Positions 51,990-61,694 are shown, numbered from the stretch's first letter. The stretch is DNA of 64,000 nt from Methanobacterium alkalithermotolerans (GCF_018141185.1 NZ_CP058560.1:1178001-1242000); one strand, 5' to 3'. Numbers and translations are program-made. Notes: a model not told the origin generated them from the letters alone.

Positions 51990-52382
51990 TTATACTCGCT
52001 TTCTTATTTCATTGAGGGCCATATTAGCTGCTTTTTGCACCACTTTATTTTCATCTTCGGTAGCCCTTTCCAGAGGTTTTATCGCCCTTTTATCCCCCAA
52101 AATGGATAAAGCCAGAGCAGAACCATATCTTACTCCTGATTTTTCATCACCCAGTAATTTAATCAGGGGATCTATTGCCTCCTTACTATCAAAGGTAGCC
52201 AGTGCCAATGCAGCTGCTTCCCTTACATGATAGTCCTCATCTTCCAGGGCTTTTATCAGGTATTCAACTGCTCTTGGATCCCCAACCTCAGCTAAAAGTT
52301 CAGCAGCGTCTTCTCTTACCACCCAATCTTCATTTTCCAGTTTTTTAATAAGAAAATCTATCCGTTTTGTTTGTTCTGCCAT
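51990..52382 (-). CDS. HEAT-repeat protein
   Basis: A 130-residue protein with four HEAT (PBS lyase-type) repeats of 31 residues, for example DPRAVEYLIKALEDEDYHVR and KEAIDPLIKLLGDEKSGVRY, each with a Arg-x-x-Ala-Ala-x-x-Leu tail. The start ATG at 52382 is preferred (AAAGGTGG 7 nt upstream) to a GTG at 52391. No extra domain. A protein-binding scaffold; the partner is unknown. Confidence 0.9.
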   Translation of the reverse strand: MAEQTKRIDFLIKKLENEDWVVREDAAELLAEVGDPRAVEYLIKALEDEDYHVREAAALALATFDSKEAIDPLIKLLGDEKSGVRYGSALALSILGDKRAIKPLERATEDENKVVQKAANMALNEIRKRV

Positions 52383-52525
52383 TAATACCACCTTTACTAT
52401 AATTCTGTAGGATGATGATAATAATTATTGGTATTTTTTACAGGAAAAATATGATAAATTAGGTTTACATTTATTCTAAACCCTGTAAAAAATAAGTATA
52501 TGGTTTAAAAAGACACGCCCACAGA

Positions 52526-53218
52526 TTATAAATTATCCTGTATATGGGAAGGGTATCTTAAAATGGAAACGCCCTCTAAATGAGTTAATTTATGGGTATT
52601 TTCAACATCAAGCTGTCTCATATAGATGGTAATAATTTTACCCCCAGATACTGCCCCAAATGGGCAGGCAATTTGACAGGCTCCGCAGCCAGAACATTTC
52701 AAAAGATCAATCTCTAATCCAGGAATTATGGCGTCTTTAGGGCAGGCTGCGGCGGATTTACATGTTTGGCAATCTTCACATTTATCACGTTCCAGTTTAG
52801 AAGGCAGCACTGTTTCCACATCTCCTGCTTCTAAATCTACAGGTACGATCAGGGTTTTAATTTTCCCTTTTCCAGCCTGGGCCACCGCATTGGTAACCAG
52901 GGTATCTGCTATACCATGCACTATTTTGGCAATGGTATTGGAAGTGGTGGGGGATACTATGAAAAGATCATAGCGACCCATGGATAATCGACCGGTAATG
53001 GGAAAACTAAATTCTTGATCTTTTTCCCGGGCTAATTCCCGGTAATATCCCCCGGTAACATTTTTAACCCGATCATAAAGACCATACATTTTTAATACTT
53101 CTTCCCCAGCTTTAGATAACAGTACGGTAACTTCATGGTTTAAGGCCAGTTTTTCCAGTTCTTCCACACTCTCCAGAAGCAGATGCCCTGCCCCGGTAAA
53201 TGCCCAACCCACACGCAT
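52526..53218 (-). CDS. Flavoprotein with two [4Fe-4S] clusters (AfpA/DmrX-like)
   Basis: A 230-residue fusion. The N-terminal about 150 residues are a flavoprotein (Dfp/UbiX-like) domain: VGWAFTGAGHLLLESVEEL, LSMGRYDLFIVSPTTSNTIAK and LVTNAVAQAGKG. The C-terminal about 70 residues are a bacterial-type ferredoxin with CEDCQTCKSAAACPKDAI and CSGCGACQIACPFGAV, although CKSAAAC spacing is unusual. Similar proteins are annotated as archaeoflavoprotein or dihydromethanopterin reductase. It lies downstream of glyA, a C1-transfer enzyme, by 31 nt. Confidence 0.85.
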   Translation of the reverse strand: MRVGWAFTGAGHLLLESVEELEKLALNHEVTVLLSKAGEEVLKMYGLYDRVKNVTGGYYRELAREKDQEFSFPITGRLSMGRYDLFIVSPTTSNTIAKIVHGIADTLVTNAVAQAGKGKIKTLIVPVDLEAGDVETVLPSKLERDKCEDCQTCKSAAACPKDAIIPGLEIDLLKCSGCGACQIACPFGAVSGGKIITIYMRQLDVENTHKLTHLEGVSILRYPSHIQDNL

Positions 53219-53249
53219 ATTAATTCCTCAAGATGATGGAAAAAATTTA

Positions 53250-54518
53250 TTATAACTCCACGTATTTATAGGCCTCATCAAGGGTGAAAGCGTAGTGAAC
53301 CTGAGTATACTGGCTCATAAAATGAGAAATATCTTCTCTAAGGTCCAGTCCGTCTACTGCTACTTTTTTGATGTACTGGGCAACTTCACTCATATGAGAC
53401 TCTTTGAGGCCCCTGCGGGTAATTTCCTGAGTACCCACCCTGATACCAGAAGGATCATCGGAACGATTTACATCATCCCAGGGAAGTAAATTTTTATTTA
53501 GAATAATGTTGTTAGATTCCAGAATTTTAGATAGTTCTGATGCCCTTCCCACATCAGAAACATCCATTACTACTTGATGAGATTGGGTGAATCCGGAATC
53601 TTCACACAACACATTGAATCCCAGTTCATGAAGACTCTGGGCCAGTGCCTGAGCATTTTTAACTATCTGACGAGAATAAGCTTCACCAAATTCCAGCATT
53701 TCCGCAGTGGCAATTCCCAGCCCGGCCATGTGGTGGAGGTGGTGGTTACTTACCACTCCAGGGAATACTGCTTCGTCGATTTTTTCACTTATTTCATCCT
53801 TGCAGAGGATTATACCTCCCTGTGGTCCTGGAAATGTCTTATGGGTACTTCCCACCAGCAAATCCGCCCCTTCTTTAAGAGGGTCCTGGAAGTGCTTGCC
53901 TGCTATTAGTCCCAATACATGGGCCCCGTCATACATTACTTTCGCCCCTACTTCATCTGCAGCTTCACGAGCCTCTTCTACAGGATGAGGGAATAAAAAT
54001 AGGCTACCGCCTAAAAGAACAATTTTTGGCTTAATTTCCAGGATCATCTTCTTCATGGCTTCAGCATCGATATTCATTTTATCAAAATCAAAAGGATGAG
54101 TATAAACCTTTAATCCCCTAATACCTGCAGCACTAACATTGGCATGAGAAATATGACCTCCATAAGGTACTTCCATGGCCATTATAGAATCTCCAGGTTT
54201 AGTAAATGCAAAAAAAGATGCCAAATTAGCTACAACGCCAGAAGTAGGCTGTACATTGGCATGCTCTGCATTAAAAAGTTTTTTGGATAAGTGTACCGTC
54301 AAATCCTCGATACCATCTATACACTCACAGCCCTCATATAGTCGGCACCCTGATACGCCTTCAGCGTATCTATGGGATAGGTCCGATATACTGGCCTCTT
54401 TTACCAGCGAGCTGGTAATGTTTTCACTGGCAATGAGGTTAATACTATTTTCCATCCACTGATTGTGCTCTTTCATGAGATTTTTAATTTCCTGAGCATA
54501 AATTTGATTTTCAGACAT
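53250..54518 (-). CDS. glyA: Serine hydroxymethyltransferase (archaeal)
   Basis: About 422 residues, PLP fold type I. The PLP lysine is in VGSTHKTFPGPQGG; other motifs are NLIASENITSS, HRYAEGVSGCRLYEGCECID and YDGAHVLGLIAG. Archaeal SHMT uses tetrahydromethanopterin. The frame extends 111 nt upstream but the extension (MIYFFLEKIKFFILN) is not homologous; start MSENQIYAQEI fits family length. It lies upstream of the flavoprotein, 31 nt away, probably co-transcribed. Confidence 0.94.
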   Translation of the reverse strand: MSENQIYAQEIKNLMKEHNQWMENSINLIASENITSSLVKEASISDLSHRYAEGVSGCRLYEGCECIDGIEDLTVHLSKKLFNAEHANVQPTSGVVANLASFFAFTKPGDSIMAMEVPYGGHISHANVSAAGIRGLKVYTHPFDFDKMNIDAEAMKKMILEIKPKIVLLGGSLFLFPHPVEEAREAADEVGAKVMYDGAHVLGLIAGKHFQDPLKEGADLLVGSTHKTFPGPQGGIILCKDEISEKIDEAVFPGVVSNHHLHHMAGLGIATAEMLEFGEAYSRQIVKNAQALAQSLHELGFNVLCEDSGFTQSHQVVMDVSDVGRASELSKILESNNIILNKNLLPWDDVNRSDDPSGIRVGTQEITRRGLKESHMSEVAQYIKKVAVDGLDLREDISHFMSQYTQVHYAFTLDEAYKYVEL

Positions 54519-54735
54519 TTGTATCAGATCCATATAAATTATCAAGTGCTTCTCCATAGATGATATGAATAAGGGAATATAAATATTCAGTATAAAAAAT
54601 TTAATTTTTTCTAAAAAAAAATAAATCAAAAGTCCTTAAAAAATGCCCTAAATTAGTTTTAAAACCCTTGAGAATGTTGAAATATAATAAAAAATATTGT
54701 TTTAGTTAATTTAAAAAAAATAATAAAAAATAAGG

Positions 54736-54750
54736 GAGATTATTAATCTC
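54736..54750 (-). terminator. hdrA terminator hairpin
   Basis: GAGATTA-T-TAATCTC forms a 7-nt dyad just beyond the hdrA stop; on the minus strand it is followed by CCTTATTTTTTATTATTT, a U-rich tail. Confidence 0.6.
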
Positions 54751-54754
54751 ACAC

Positions 54755-56734
54755 TTATTTTGCGTCTTCATTCATGGCTGCTTCAATTTGGGCCATGATT
54801 TGATCGGTTTTGAAGTGTTGCTGGTCCATAGCTCCAGATGGGCAGGCACCTACACAGGTTCCGCATCCTTTACATAGAGCCACATTAATGGCAGCCTGTT
54901 CATCTTCAATTTGTAGTGCACCATAGGGGCATAGCTCAATACAGACTTCACATCCACCACATACATCCAGATCGTTAGTAGCCACAATAGGTTCAATGGA
55001 AACTTCTCCTTTGACCATAGGGATAGCTGCTCGAGCAGCTGCACCAGATGCTTGTGCTACAGCGTCAGGAATATCTTTAGGACCTTGTGATACACCAGCG
55101 AGGTATACACCATCAGTTAAGGTATCTACTGGTCTTAGTTTAGGGTGAGCTTCCATCAGGAATCCATCTGCAGATTTAGATAGACCAATGGTCTGCCTTA
55201 GTTCTTCAGCTCCTTCAGGAGGTATTAAACCTACACCTAAAACCACCATATCATACGCATATTCTGTTGTTTTTCCAATTAAAGTATCTTCTCCCCTTAC
55301 AGTTAAGGTAAGATCAGGGTTTTCTAGTACTTCAGCTGGTCGTCCACGGATAAACTTGATTCCATATTTTTCCTGGGATCGTTTGTAGAACTCTTCGAAT
55401 CCTTTACCAAATGCTCGAATATCCATGTAGTAAAGAGCTACATCAGTATCTGGCATTTTATCTTTGATTAGCTGAGCATTTTTCATAGCATACATACAGC
55501 ACACACGGGAACAGTATGGTTTACCCACCTGCTCATCCCGGGATCCTACACAGTGGATGAAAGCTACGCTTTTTGGTTTCTCACCATCAGAAGGCTTAAC
55601 TACTTTACCTTCAGTTGGCCCGGATGCATTAATCTGCCTTTCCAGTTCCATACCAGTAATCACATTGGTGTGGCTTCCGTAACCGTATTCCAGTTTTTCA
55701 GTAGGGTCGTAAGGGTCGTAACCAGTAGCCACAATAATGGTACCTATATCCATTTCAATTTCTTCTGGTTCCTGGTCGTGCTTAACTGCTCCCCGTTCAC
55801 AAATCTGGTCACAGAGTTTACATTCGATACAGTAATCTTTATCAATGGTAGCACACAGTGGTACTGCTTGAGGGAATGGTATGTAAGCTGCTTTAACCAT
55901 ACCAATACCTTCATCGAAGTAATTTGGCATTTCAATTGGGCATACTTCCACACATGATCCGCAACCCACACATAGTTCTTCGTCTATGAATCGTGGTTTT
56001 TTCTCTACTTTGACTTTGAAGTTACCAATGTAACCATCCACTTGTTTTACTTCAGCATATGTTATAAGCTCGATGTTTTCGTGCTTTCCTACATCCACCA
56101 TCTTAGGAGCAAGGATACACATGGAACAATCCAGGGTAGGGAATGTTTTATCCAGTTGTCCCATTCTTCCACCAATGGTAGGTTGTTTTTCTATCATGTA
56201 GGTTTTGAATCCCATATCTGCTAAATCAAGTGCAGCTTGAATACCTGCTACTCCTCCTCCAATAACCATCGCTTTATCAGTTACACTTACTGTGGATGAT
56301 TCTAGAGCTTCCAGTAATCTTGCCTTAGCTACTGCCATTCGAACTAAATCTTTAGCCTTTTCAGTAGCAGCTTCTGGTTCATTCATATGTACCCAGGAAT
56401 CGTGTTCCCGGATGTTAGCAAATTCAAAGAGATAAGGGTTCAGTCCAGCTTCTTCCACACATCTTCGGAAAGTTGGTTCGTGGAGACGAGGGGAACAAGC
56501 AGCAACAACAATTCGGTTTAATCCCTTTTCTTTAATGTCTTTTTGAATTTCCATTTGTCCTGGGTCAGAACAGTAGTATTTGTATTCATTAGCCAGAACC
56601 ACATTTGGTAGAGACTTAGCATATTCTTCAACTGCGGCAATATCTACAACACCACCGATGTTTATACCACAGTGACACACGTAAACTCCAATTTTTGGTT
56701 CTTCCATGGTTTCTTCTTTCTTTTCTTCTGCCAT
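54755..56734 (-). CDS. hdrA: Heterodisulfide reductase subunit A
   Basis: A 659-residue flavin and iron-sulfur protein at the centre of electron bifurcation in the HdrABC-MvhADG complex, cytoplasmic. N-terminal VCHCGINIGG, FAD-binding VIGGGVAGIQAALDLADMG (about residue 156-174), then CVGCGSCVEVCPIEMP, CIECKLCDQICERGAV, and C-terminal CGGCEVCIELCPYGAL and CKGCGTCVGACPSGAM, giving at least four cluster sites. The start has AAGGTGATCTA upstream. HdrBC are not in the window, as in other Methanobacteriales. Confidence 0.97.
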   Translation of the reverse strand: MAEEKKEETMEEPKIGVYVCHCGINIGGVVDIAAVEEYAKSLPNVVLANEYKYYCSDPGQMEIQKDIKEKGLNRIVVAACSPRLHEPTFRRCVEEAGLNPYLFEFANIREHDSWVHMNEPEAATEKAKDLVRMAVAKARLLEALESSTVSVTDKAMVIGGGVAGIQAALDLADMGFKTYMIEKQPTIGGRMGQLDKTFPTLDCSMCILAPKMVDVGKHENIELITYAEVKQVDGYIGNFKVKVEKKPRFIDEELCVGCGSCVEVCPIEMPNYFDEGIGMVKAAYIPFPQAVPLCATIDKDYCIECKLCDQICERGAVKHDQEPEEIEMDIGTIIVATGYDPYDPTEKLEYGYGSHTNVITGMELERQINASGPTEGKVVKPSDGEKPKSVAFIHCVGSRDEQVGKPYCSRVCCMYAMKNAQLIKDKMPDTDVALYYMDIRAFGKGFEEFYKRSQEKYGIKFIRGRPAEVLENPDLTLTVRGEDTLIGKTTEYAYDMVVLGVGLIPPEGAEELRQTIGLSKSADGFLMEAHPKLRPVDTLTDGVYLAGVSQGPKDIPDAVAQASGAAARAAIPMVKGEVSIEPIVATNDLDVCGGCEVCIELCPYGALQIEDEQAAINVALCKGCGTCVGACPSGAMDQQHFKTDQIMAQIEAAMNEDAK

Positions 56735-57065
56735 TAGATCACCTTGTACAAGTTGATAAAATCTAATTTAAACTAATAGTTTAGATGATTAAGGTGTATC
56801 ACTCGCACATATAAACATTTCTATCAAAAATTTTGAGTAAAGTATTTATATGATAATATTAAATCCCGGTTTAAGCGTTTCTAGATAGTATATAATTAGT
56901 TTTGTATCCCTATATGGAATTTTGAATAGATATAAATCCATTGATTATAAAATATAGTATATCCTCTAAAAAAAGTTTTGATTGTTCCCTTTTTTATCAG
57001 ATTTTTATCAACATATTCAATTAGATTACTAATGATTAAATAAAATAAATAATAGATATTTTTTT
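56735..57065. other. Divergent promoter region of hdrA and FIST genes
   Basis: A 331-bp AT-rich gap. The hdrA half has a well-placed promoter (see next entry). The FIST half has several A/T runs but no clean ribosome-binding site before the ATG at 57066, suggesting a leaderless or near-leaderless transcript. No repeats, RNA genes or other open frames are seen. Confidence 0.5.
56808..56820 (-). promoter_or_regulatory. Likely hdrA BRE/TATA
   Basis: On the minus strand AAATGTTTATATG gives a BRE-like A-rich start and TATA box TTTATATG. Initiation would fall near 56785, leaving a leader of about 50 nt. Confidence 0.45.
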
Positions 57066-58193
57066 ATGATAGCCGCTGGTGGATATAGTGAACTTAAAGA
57101 TTCAGTTGATGCCGGAGAGCAGGCCATTACTAATGCGTTGACTGGAATGAATAAGGATCCAGACCTGGTTTTTTTGTTTACAACTGATTCTTATAATCAG
57201 AAAAAAGTATTTAATGCAGTTAAATCTCGAATTGGAAATTCTAAGTTGGTGGGCTTTTGTGGTGGGGGAATTATTACTCCTAAGGGTGTCCTCAATCAGG
57301 GTGTAGGTGTGCTCTGCTGCAGTGGGGATAAAATGGAAGTAAAAACATCACTGCAAAAAAATGTGGAAGAAAACTCCTTTCAGGTAGGAAAATCTGCAGG
57401 TCAGGAACTTTTATCCAGTGGAATAAAAAAGGGAACTATTTTTATATTTCCAGAAGGATTTGCATCCCATTTATCCCATTTAATTCAGGGCATGTATCAC
57501 TCCCTGGGGCCGGAATATAAATATGCCGGTGGCGGAGCAGGAGATAACCTTAAGTTTTTCAAAACTTTTCAATTTACAGAAAAAGGAGTAGAAAGTGGTG
57601 CTCTGGCATCAGCACTGGTAGGAGGTATTGATTTAGAAATTTACCTGGGGCATGGATGGAAACCAAAAAAAGATCCCATGGTAATTACTGAATCTGAGGG
57701 TAAAAAGGTTATTCAAATAAATGGTATTAGTGCCTTTGATTCCTACTCCCGGCAGCTGGGTTCAATAGATAAGGATAATTTTTCACAGTATGGTATGAAA
57801 TATCCGCTGGGCTTCCCGGATTTATCTGGAAATTACCTCATACGGGACCCCATAAATCTAAATCCGGATAATAGCATTGAGTTTGTAAGTGAGATTCCAA
57901 AAAATGCAGTGGGTAATGTAATGGAAGGAGAAATTGGGGATTTAATTAAAACTGCAGGAGAAATAGCTGATCAGGCTAAGTCTAAAATTGAAAAACCAAA
58001 ATTTATACTGTTATTTGACTGCATATCCCGATACCTGTTAATGCAGGATAAATTTCAGGACGAGGTGGAGCTGGTACATCAAAAAATTGGAAGGGAAGTT
58101 CCTCTTATTGGTGCCCTTACCTTTGGGGAAGTAGGATGCTATAGTGATGTGCCCCTCTTGCACAACAAAACCATGGTAATGGTGCTGGGATAA
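57066..58193 (+). CDS. FIST-domain sensor protein
   Basis: A 375-residue protein with FIST_N (about residue 25-220) and FIST_C (about 230-365) domains. GYSELKDSVDAGEQAI, LVGFCGGGIITPKGV and YKYAGGGAGDNL belong to FIST_N; FDCISRYLLMQDKFQDE, PLIGALTFGEVG and LLHNKTMVMVLG to FIST_C. FIST domains are predicted to bind small ligands such as amino acids. No membrane helix. It is 19 nt upstream of a histidine kinase, so it probably feeds signal into that kinase. Confidence 0.92.
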   Translation: MIAAGGYSELKDSVDAGEQAITNALTGMNKDPDLVFLFTTDSYNQKKVFNAVKSRIGNSKLVGFCGGGIITPKGVLNQGVGVLCCSGDKMEVKTSLQKNVEENSFQVGKSAGQELLSSGIKKGTIFIFPEGFASHLSHLIQGMYHSLGPEYKYAGGGAGDNLKFFKTFQFTEKGVESGALASALVGGIDLEIYLGHGWKPKKDPMVITESEGKKVIQINGISAFDSYSRQLGSIDKDNFSQYGMKYPLGFPDLSGNYLIRDPINLNPDNSIEFVSEIPKNAVGNVMEGEIGDLIKTAGEIADQAKSKIEKPKFILLFDCISRYLLMQDKFQDEVELVHQKIGREVPLIGALTFGEVGCYSDVPLLHNKTMVMVLG

Positions 58194-58212
58194 AAATAAT
58201 GAGGAATATTAT

Positions 58213-59631
58213 ATGGTAAAATCTGACTCTGAACTAATGATTGCTGAATTATCAGCCCTTTATGAAATTTCATCTCTGCTATTTTTAGATTCAGAAGAAG
58301 ATATTTTAAGGGAATCCTTAGAAAAAGCAGTTCGGCTATTTGGAGTGAGATATTATCTTTTATTTTATGTTAAAGAGGGCGATATAGAAGTTATAAGTAG
58401 CTGGGGGTTTAGAAATCCTGAAAATTTTAATCTGAAAAAATTAAAACCCAATCAATTTTATCATTCCTTTAATCAGGTGACTAACTTAAAGATATTTATG
58501 GAACAATCTTCACCAATTGACCAGCGCCAGCTACGTATATATAATCTATTTATTAATAGTCTGGAAAATTCTCTTATAAAGGCCCGTAATATTCTAATGA
58601 GGGAAAAAGCAGAAAGAGCGCTGAGAGAATCAGAAATAATGTACCGGACTATATTTGAAAATACAGGTACAGGTACTCTAATTTTAGAAGAAGATGGTAC
58701 CATATTGCTTGTAAATAGTGAATTCGAACGTCTTTCAGGTTATGTAAAAGAAGAAGTTCAAAAAAAGAAAAACTGGAAAGAATTCTTATCACCAGAAGAA
58801 AAGGAAAAAATAATGGATTATCATAAATTACGCAGAAATGATCCTTCTGCAGTTCCCCAAAATTATGAATTTCAGTTCCAGGATAAAAATAAGAATCTAA
58901 GGGACTTTTATATAAATGTAGCACTCATACCCGGTACCTCTAAAAGTCTGGTTTCCCTGCTTGATATAAGTCCCCTTAAAAAAACTGAGAGGGAGTTGAA
59001 AATATCCTTAAAGGAAAAGAAGATGCTTTTAAAGGAAATCCATCACAGGGTAAAAAATAATCTAATGGTTATATCCAGCCTGCTGAATATACAGTCCAGG
59101 AAAATTAATGATGCAGAAACCAGGGATATTTTTAAAGAAAGTCAGAATCGAGCCAAGGCCATGGCCCTGATTCATGAAAGATTATATCGCTCCAGCGACC
59201 TTAAAAAGATAAATTTTGGAGAATATGTACGTTCCCTATCCACAGATATATTCCATACCTACATGTCCCATGATAATCGGCTGGATTTGAAGTTGCAAGT
59301 GGAGGATATTATGCTGGATATTGACACCATTGTTCCTCTGGGGTTGATTTTAAATGAATTAGTATCCAATTGCCTCAAACATGCCTTCCCCTCAGGTAAA
59401 GAAGGTGAAATAAAAGTTGATTTCCATAAAAAAGGAGATCAATTTGTTTTAAAGGTCATTGATGATGGTATTGGCTTCCCCAATGACCTTGACTATAAAA
59501 ATACCTCTTCACTGGGCCTGCAATTAATATATAGTTTGGCTGACCAAATTGATGCTACCATAATTTTTCATAGAGGACCTGGAACTGAATTTGATATATT
59601 ATTTAGGGAAATGGCCATCGAAAAGGAGTAA
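58213..59631 (+). CDS. PAS-domain histidine kinase (HisKA_2)
   Basis: A 472-residue cytosolic kinase. N-terminal about 130 residues form a GAF-like input. One PAS domain (about 139-250, YRTIFENTGTGTLILEEDGT), the HisKA_2 phosphoacceptor LKEIHHRVKNNLMVISSLL near 272, and HATPase with LILNELVSNCLKHAF near 378 and DDGIGFPND near 416. Its PAS-kinase part is closely related to the end of the kinase at 7.8-11 kb. It follows the FIST gene by 19 nt. No response regulator nearby. Confidence 0.92.
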   Translation: MVKSDSELMIAELSALYEISSLLFLDSEEDILRESLEKAVRLFGVRYYLLFYVKEGDIEVISSWGFRNPENFNLKKLKPNQFYHSFNQVTNLKIFMEQSSPIDQRQLRIYNLFINSLENSLIKARNILMREKAERALRESEIMYRTIFENTGTGTLILEEDGTILLVNSEFERLSGYVKEEVQKKKNWKEFLSPEEKEKIMDYHKLRRNDPSAVPQNYEFQFQDKNKNLRDFYINVALIPGTSKSLVSLLDISPLKKTERELKISLKEKKMLLKEIHHRVKNNLMVISSLLNIQSRKINDAETRDIFKESQNRAKAMALIHERLYRSSDLKKINFGEYVRSLSTDIFHTYMSHDNRLDLKLQVEDIMLDIDTIVPLGLILNELVSNCLKHAFPSGKEGEIKVDFHKKGDQFVLKVIDDGIGFPNDLDYKNTSSLGLQLIYSLADQIDATIIFHRGPGTEFDILFREMAIEKE

Positions 59632-59661
59632 TATTCTTTCAATTGGATTTCATTCCTATTT

Positions 59662-60570
59662 TTAAATCAAAGCCATGATTATAGGCAGAGTTACTAAACT
59701 CAAAATGGTGGTGAAAAATACGCATGATGCAGTTAATTTTAGATCGAGTTCATAATTTATGGCCAAAACCATGGATAGCATGGCAGAAGGCATAGCCGCC
59801 TGAATTATAGTCACAGTTCTTTCTAAGCCACTCATTCCTATCATATATACAATTAAAAAGGCTATAGCAGGAGATATTATTAATCGGATGATACTGGTTA
59901 TGGTTGCCGCTTCAATATTTTCTTTTATACCCTTCAATTCTAAAGATAGTCCCAGGGATATCATAATTAAAGGTATGGCTGCCCCTGCCAGATAACCAAG
60001 CACATCATCCACCAGGAACCCCAGTGGAATTGTCCAGTAGTTGGCTGCTGTTCCCAGAATGATGCCCCATAACGGAGGGAATATTATGGCTCTTTTAAGT
60101 ATATCCTGGTACCTGCCTCCGAAAATAAAAAGCAAAATGATCCCAAATCCAATGAAAACCAGTATAGATCCCATGTCGTAGAATATTGCCCTTACCAGTC
60201 CATCTGTTCCAAAAACGCCAAGGGCAATTGGATAACCTAAAAAGCCGGAATTTAGCATTGCTGCCGGTATGATGATGCTCCATCTTGTTTTTTGAGGTAA
60301 ATTTTTGCTACGGGTCCATATATAGGCAAGAGTCCCGGTAATGGCAGCTACCATGATACATACAAGAGGTATAGGTACTAGTATAGGAATTATGGATAAA
60401 TCAGCACCGTACATTGCCAGGAAAATCATGGACGGTATGGCTAAATTGACCACTATCTTATTAAGGGACTGGGCATCCTTTGCCTCTAGAACTCCCCAAC
60501 GGCGTATGAGGTATCCCAGGATTACCATTACAATTATAGATAGTACAGTTTCTACTGATTTTAAATCCAT
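59662..60570 (-). CDS. AEC (auxin efflux carrier) family permease
   Basis: About 302 residues with ten membrane helices. LKSVETVLSIIVMVILGYLI opens the first; AIPSMIFLAM and the FLGYPIALGVFGTDGL segment fit the AEC family. Members export organic acids or malonate/auxin-like anions, but substrates in archaea are unknown. An in-frame ATG at 60636 exists; the start at 60570 is preferred for GAGGG 8 nt upstream. Confidence 0.85.
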   Translation of the reverse strand: MDLKSVETVLSIIVMVILGYLIRRWGVLEAKDAQSLNKIVVNLAIPSMIFLAMYGADLSIIPILVPIPLVCIMVAAITGTLAYIWTRSKNLPQKTRWSIIIPAAMLNSGFLGYPIALGVFGTDGLVRAIFYDMGSILVFIGFGIILLFIFGGRYQDILKRAIIFPPLWGIILGTAANYWTIPLGFLVDDVLGYLAGAAIPLIMISLGLSLELKGIKENIEAATITSIIRLIISPAIAFLIVYMIGMSGLERTVTIIQAAMPSAMLSMVLAINYELDLKLTASCVFFTTILSLVTLPIIMALI

Positions 60571-60743
60571 TATGGTTCCCTCAGATAAGATTGAAAATCC
60601 AGCCCCCTGATCTTTTATCCCCCCAAAAATAGTCACAGGAGTCTAAATAGATGGTGAGCTAATTTAATTCCTGGTTAAAAATAGTTTTTAGCCCACTAAA
60701 AATTTTTGGGTGGGCATCAAGATATGGTAAAAATAAAAAAATA

Positions 60744-60767
60744 GTTGATTGCTGAGTATCAGTCAAC
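60744..60767 (-). terminator. radA terminator hairpin
   Basis: GTTGA/TCAAC and inner CTGA/TCAG stack around a GTA loop and a 3-nt bulge, spanning the radA stop (60759-60761). On the minus strand TATTTTTTTATTTTTA follows, a clear U-tract. A second hairpin with GCCCAC/GTGGGC arms (60691-60715) lies just downstream. Confidence 0.6.
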
Positions 60768-61694
60768 AATACCCTCGGTGGTAATCTTAAATACGCTTTC
60801 ACCCTCTGGAAGATGGGGACTATCCACCAATCGAGCAATTCTTTTACCTGCCAATCCTTTTTTGAGCCATATCCTGTAAGTAGCCGCGTGGCCCAAAACG
60901 TGGCCGCCAATCGCCTTGGTAGGGCTTCCAAAGAAAGCATCAGGACGGGCCTGTACCTGGTTAGTTACAAAAACAGCGGTGTTATAGGTATTGGCAATAT
61001 TCTGTAAAGTGTGCAGGTGCTGATTTAATTTTTGCTGGCGATTAGCCAGTGATTCCCGTCCCACATATTCTGCCCGGAAATGGGCAGTTAGAGAATCAAC
61101 TATTAATAAGCGAATATTAACTCCACTTTGAATCAATTCATTTACTTTTTCCGCCATTAATATCTGATGGTTAGAGTTAAAAGCCCGTGCGATGTGTATT
61201 TTTTTTAAAACCTCTTCTATGTCCAGTTCAAATCCATTGGCAATTTGTTCTATTCTTTCTGGACGGAAGGTATTTTCAGTATCAATGAAGACACATTCTG
61301 CATCAAGCCCTCCCTTTTCGGGAGGTAACTGAATAGTTACTGCCAGTTCATGAGATATCTGACTTTTTCCTGATCCAAATTCTCCAAATACTTCAGTTAT
61401 GGCCTGAGTTTCAATCCCTCCTCCAATCAGTTCATTGAAAGCTTCGCTACCCACAGTAATACGGCCCACATCTTTACGTCTTTCCATAACATCCAGTGCC
61501 GTTTCGAAATCAATTTGTTCTGCTTTTCGAGCAGCTTCAATTACTTTATCAGCTACTCCCTCGCCAATTTCAGCCTTAACAGCTAATTCTTTCCCAGTAG
61601 CTGTGGCCAACCTCATCATATCTCCAAATCCAGCATCACGAAGTTTTTGAGCAGTTTTTTCGCCTACATTCGGTAAATCTTCAAGTTCCACCAT
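60759..61694 (-). CDS. radA: DNA repair and recombination protein RadA
   Basis: A 311-residue RecA/Rad51 family recombinase. An N-terminal HhH (LPNVGEKTAQKLRDAGFG), Walker A GEFGSGKSQISHELAV, Walker B LLIVDSLTAHFRAEY and the L2-region KAIGGHVLGHAATYRI are present. It forms filaments on ssDNA and exchanges strands, here next to its partner rpa in the same direction, 38 nt apart. Length is typical for archaeal RadA. Confidence 0.97.
   Translation of the reverse strand: MVELEDLPNVGEKTAQKLRDAGFGDMMRLATATGKELAVKAEIGEGVADKVIEAARKAEQIDFETALDVMERRKDVGRITVGSEAFNELIGGGIETQAITEVFGEFGSGKSQISHELAVTIQLPPEKGGLDAECVFIDTENTFRPERIEQIANGFELDIEEVLKKIHIARAFNSNHQILMAEKVNELIQSGVNIRLLIVDSLTAHFRAEYVGRESLANRQQKLNQHLHTLQNIANTYNTAVFVTNQVQARPDAFFGSPTKAIGGHVLGHAATYRIWLKKGLAGKRIARLVDSPHLPEGESVFKITTEGIVD

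Noticed and set aside
52728..52973. Plus-strand frame inside the flavoprotein gene
   Set aside because: Shadow of the minus-strand ferredoxin-fusion gene; no site or conserved motif.
54519..54629. Hydrophobic N-terminal extension of glyA as a signal or membrane anchor
   Set aside because: SHMT is cytosolic, the extension has no family similarity, and the AT-rich DNA alone explains an Ile/Phe-rich translation.
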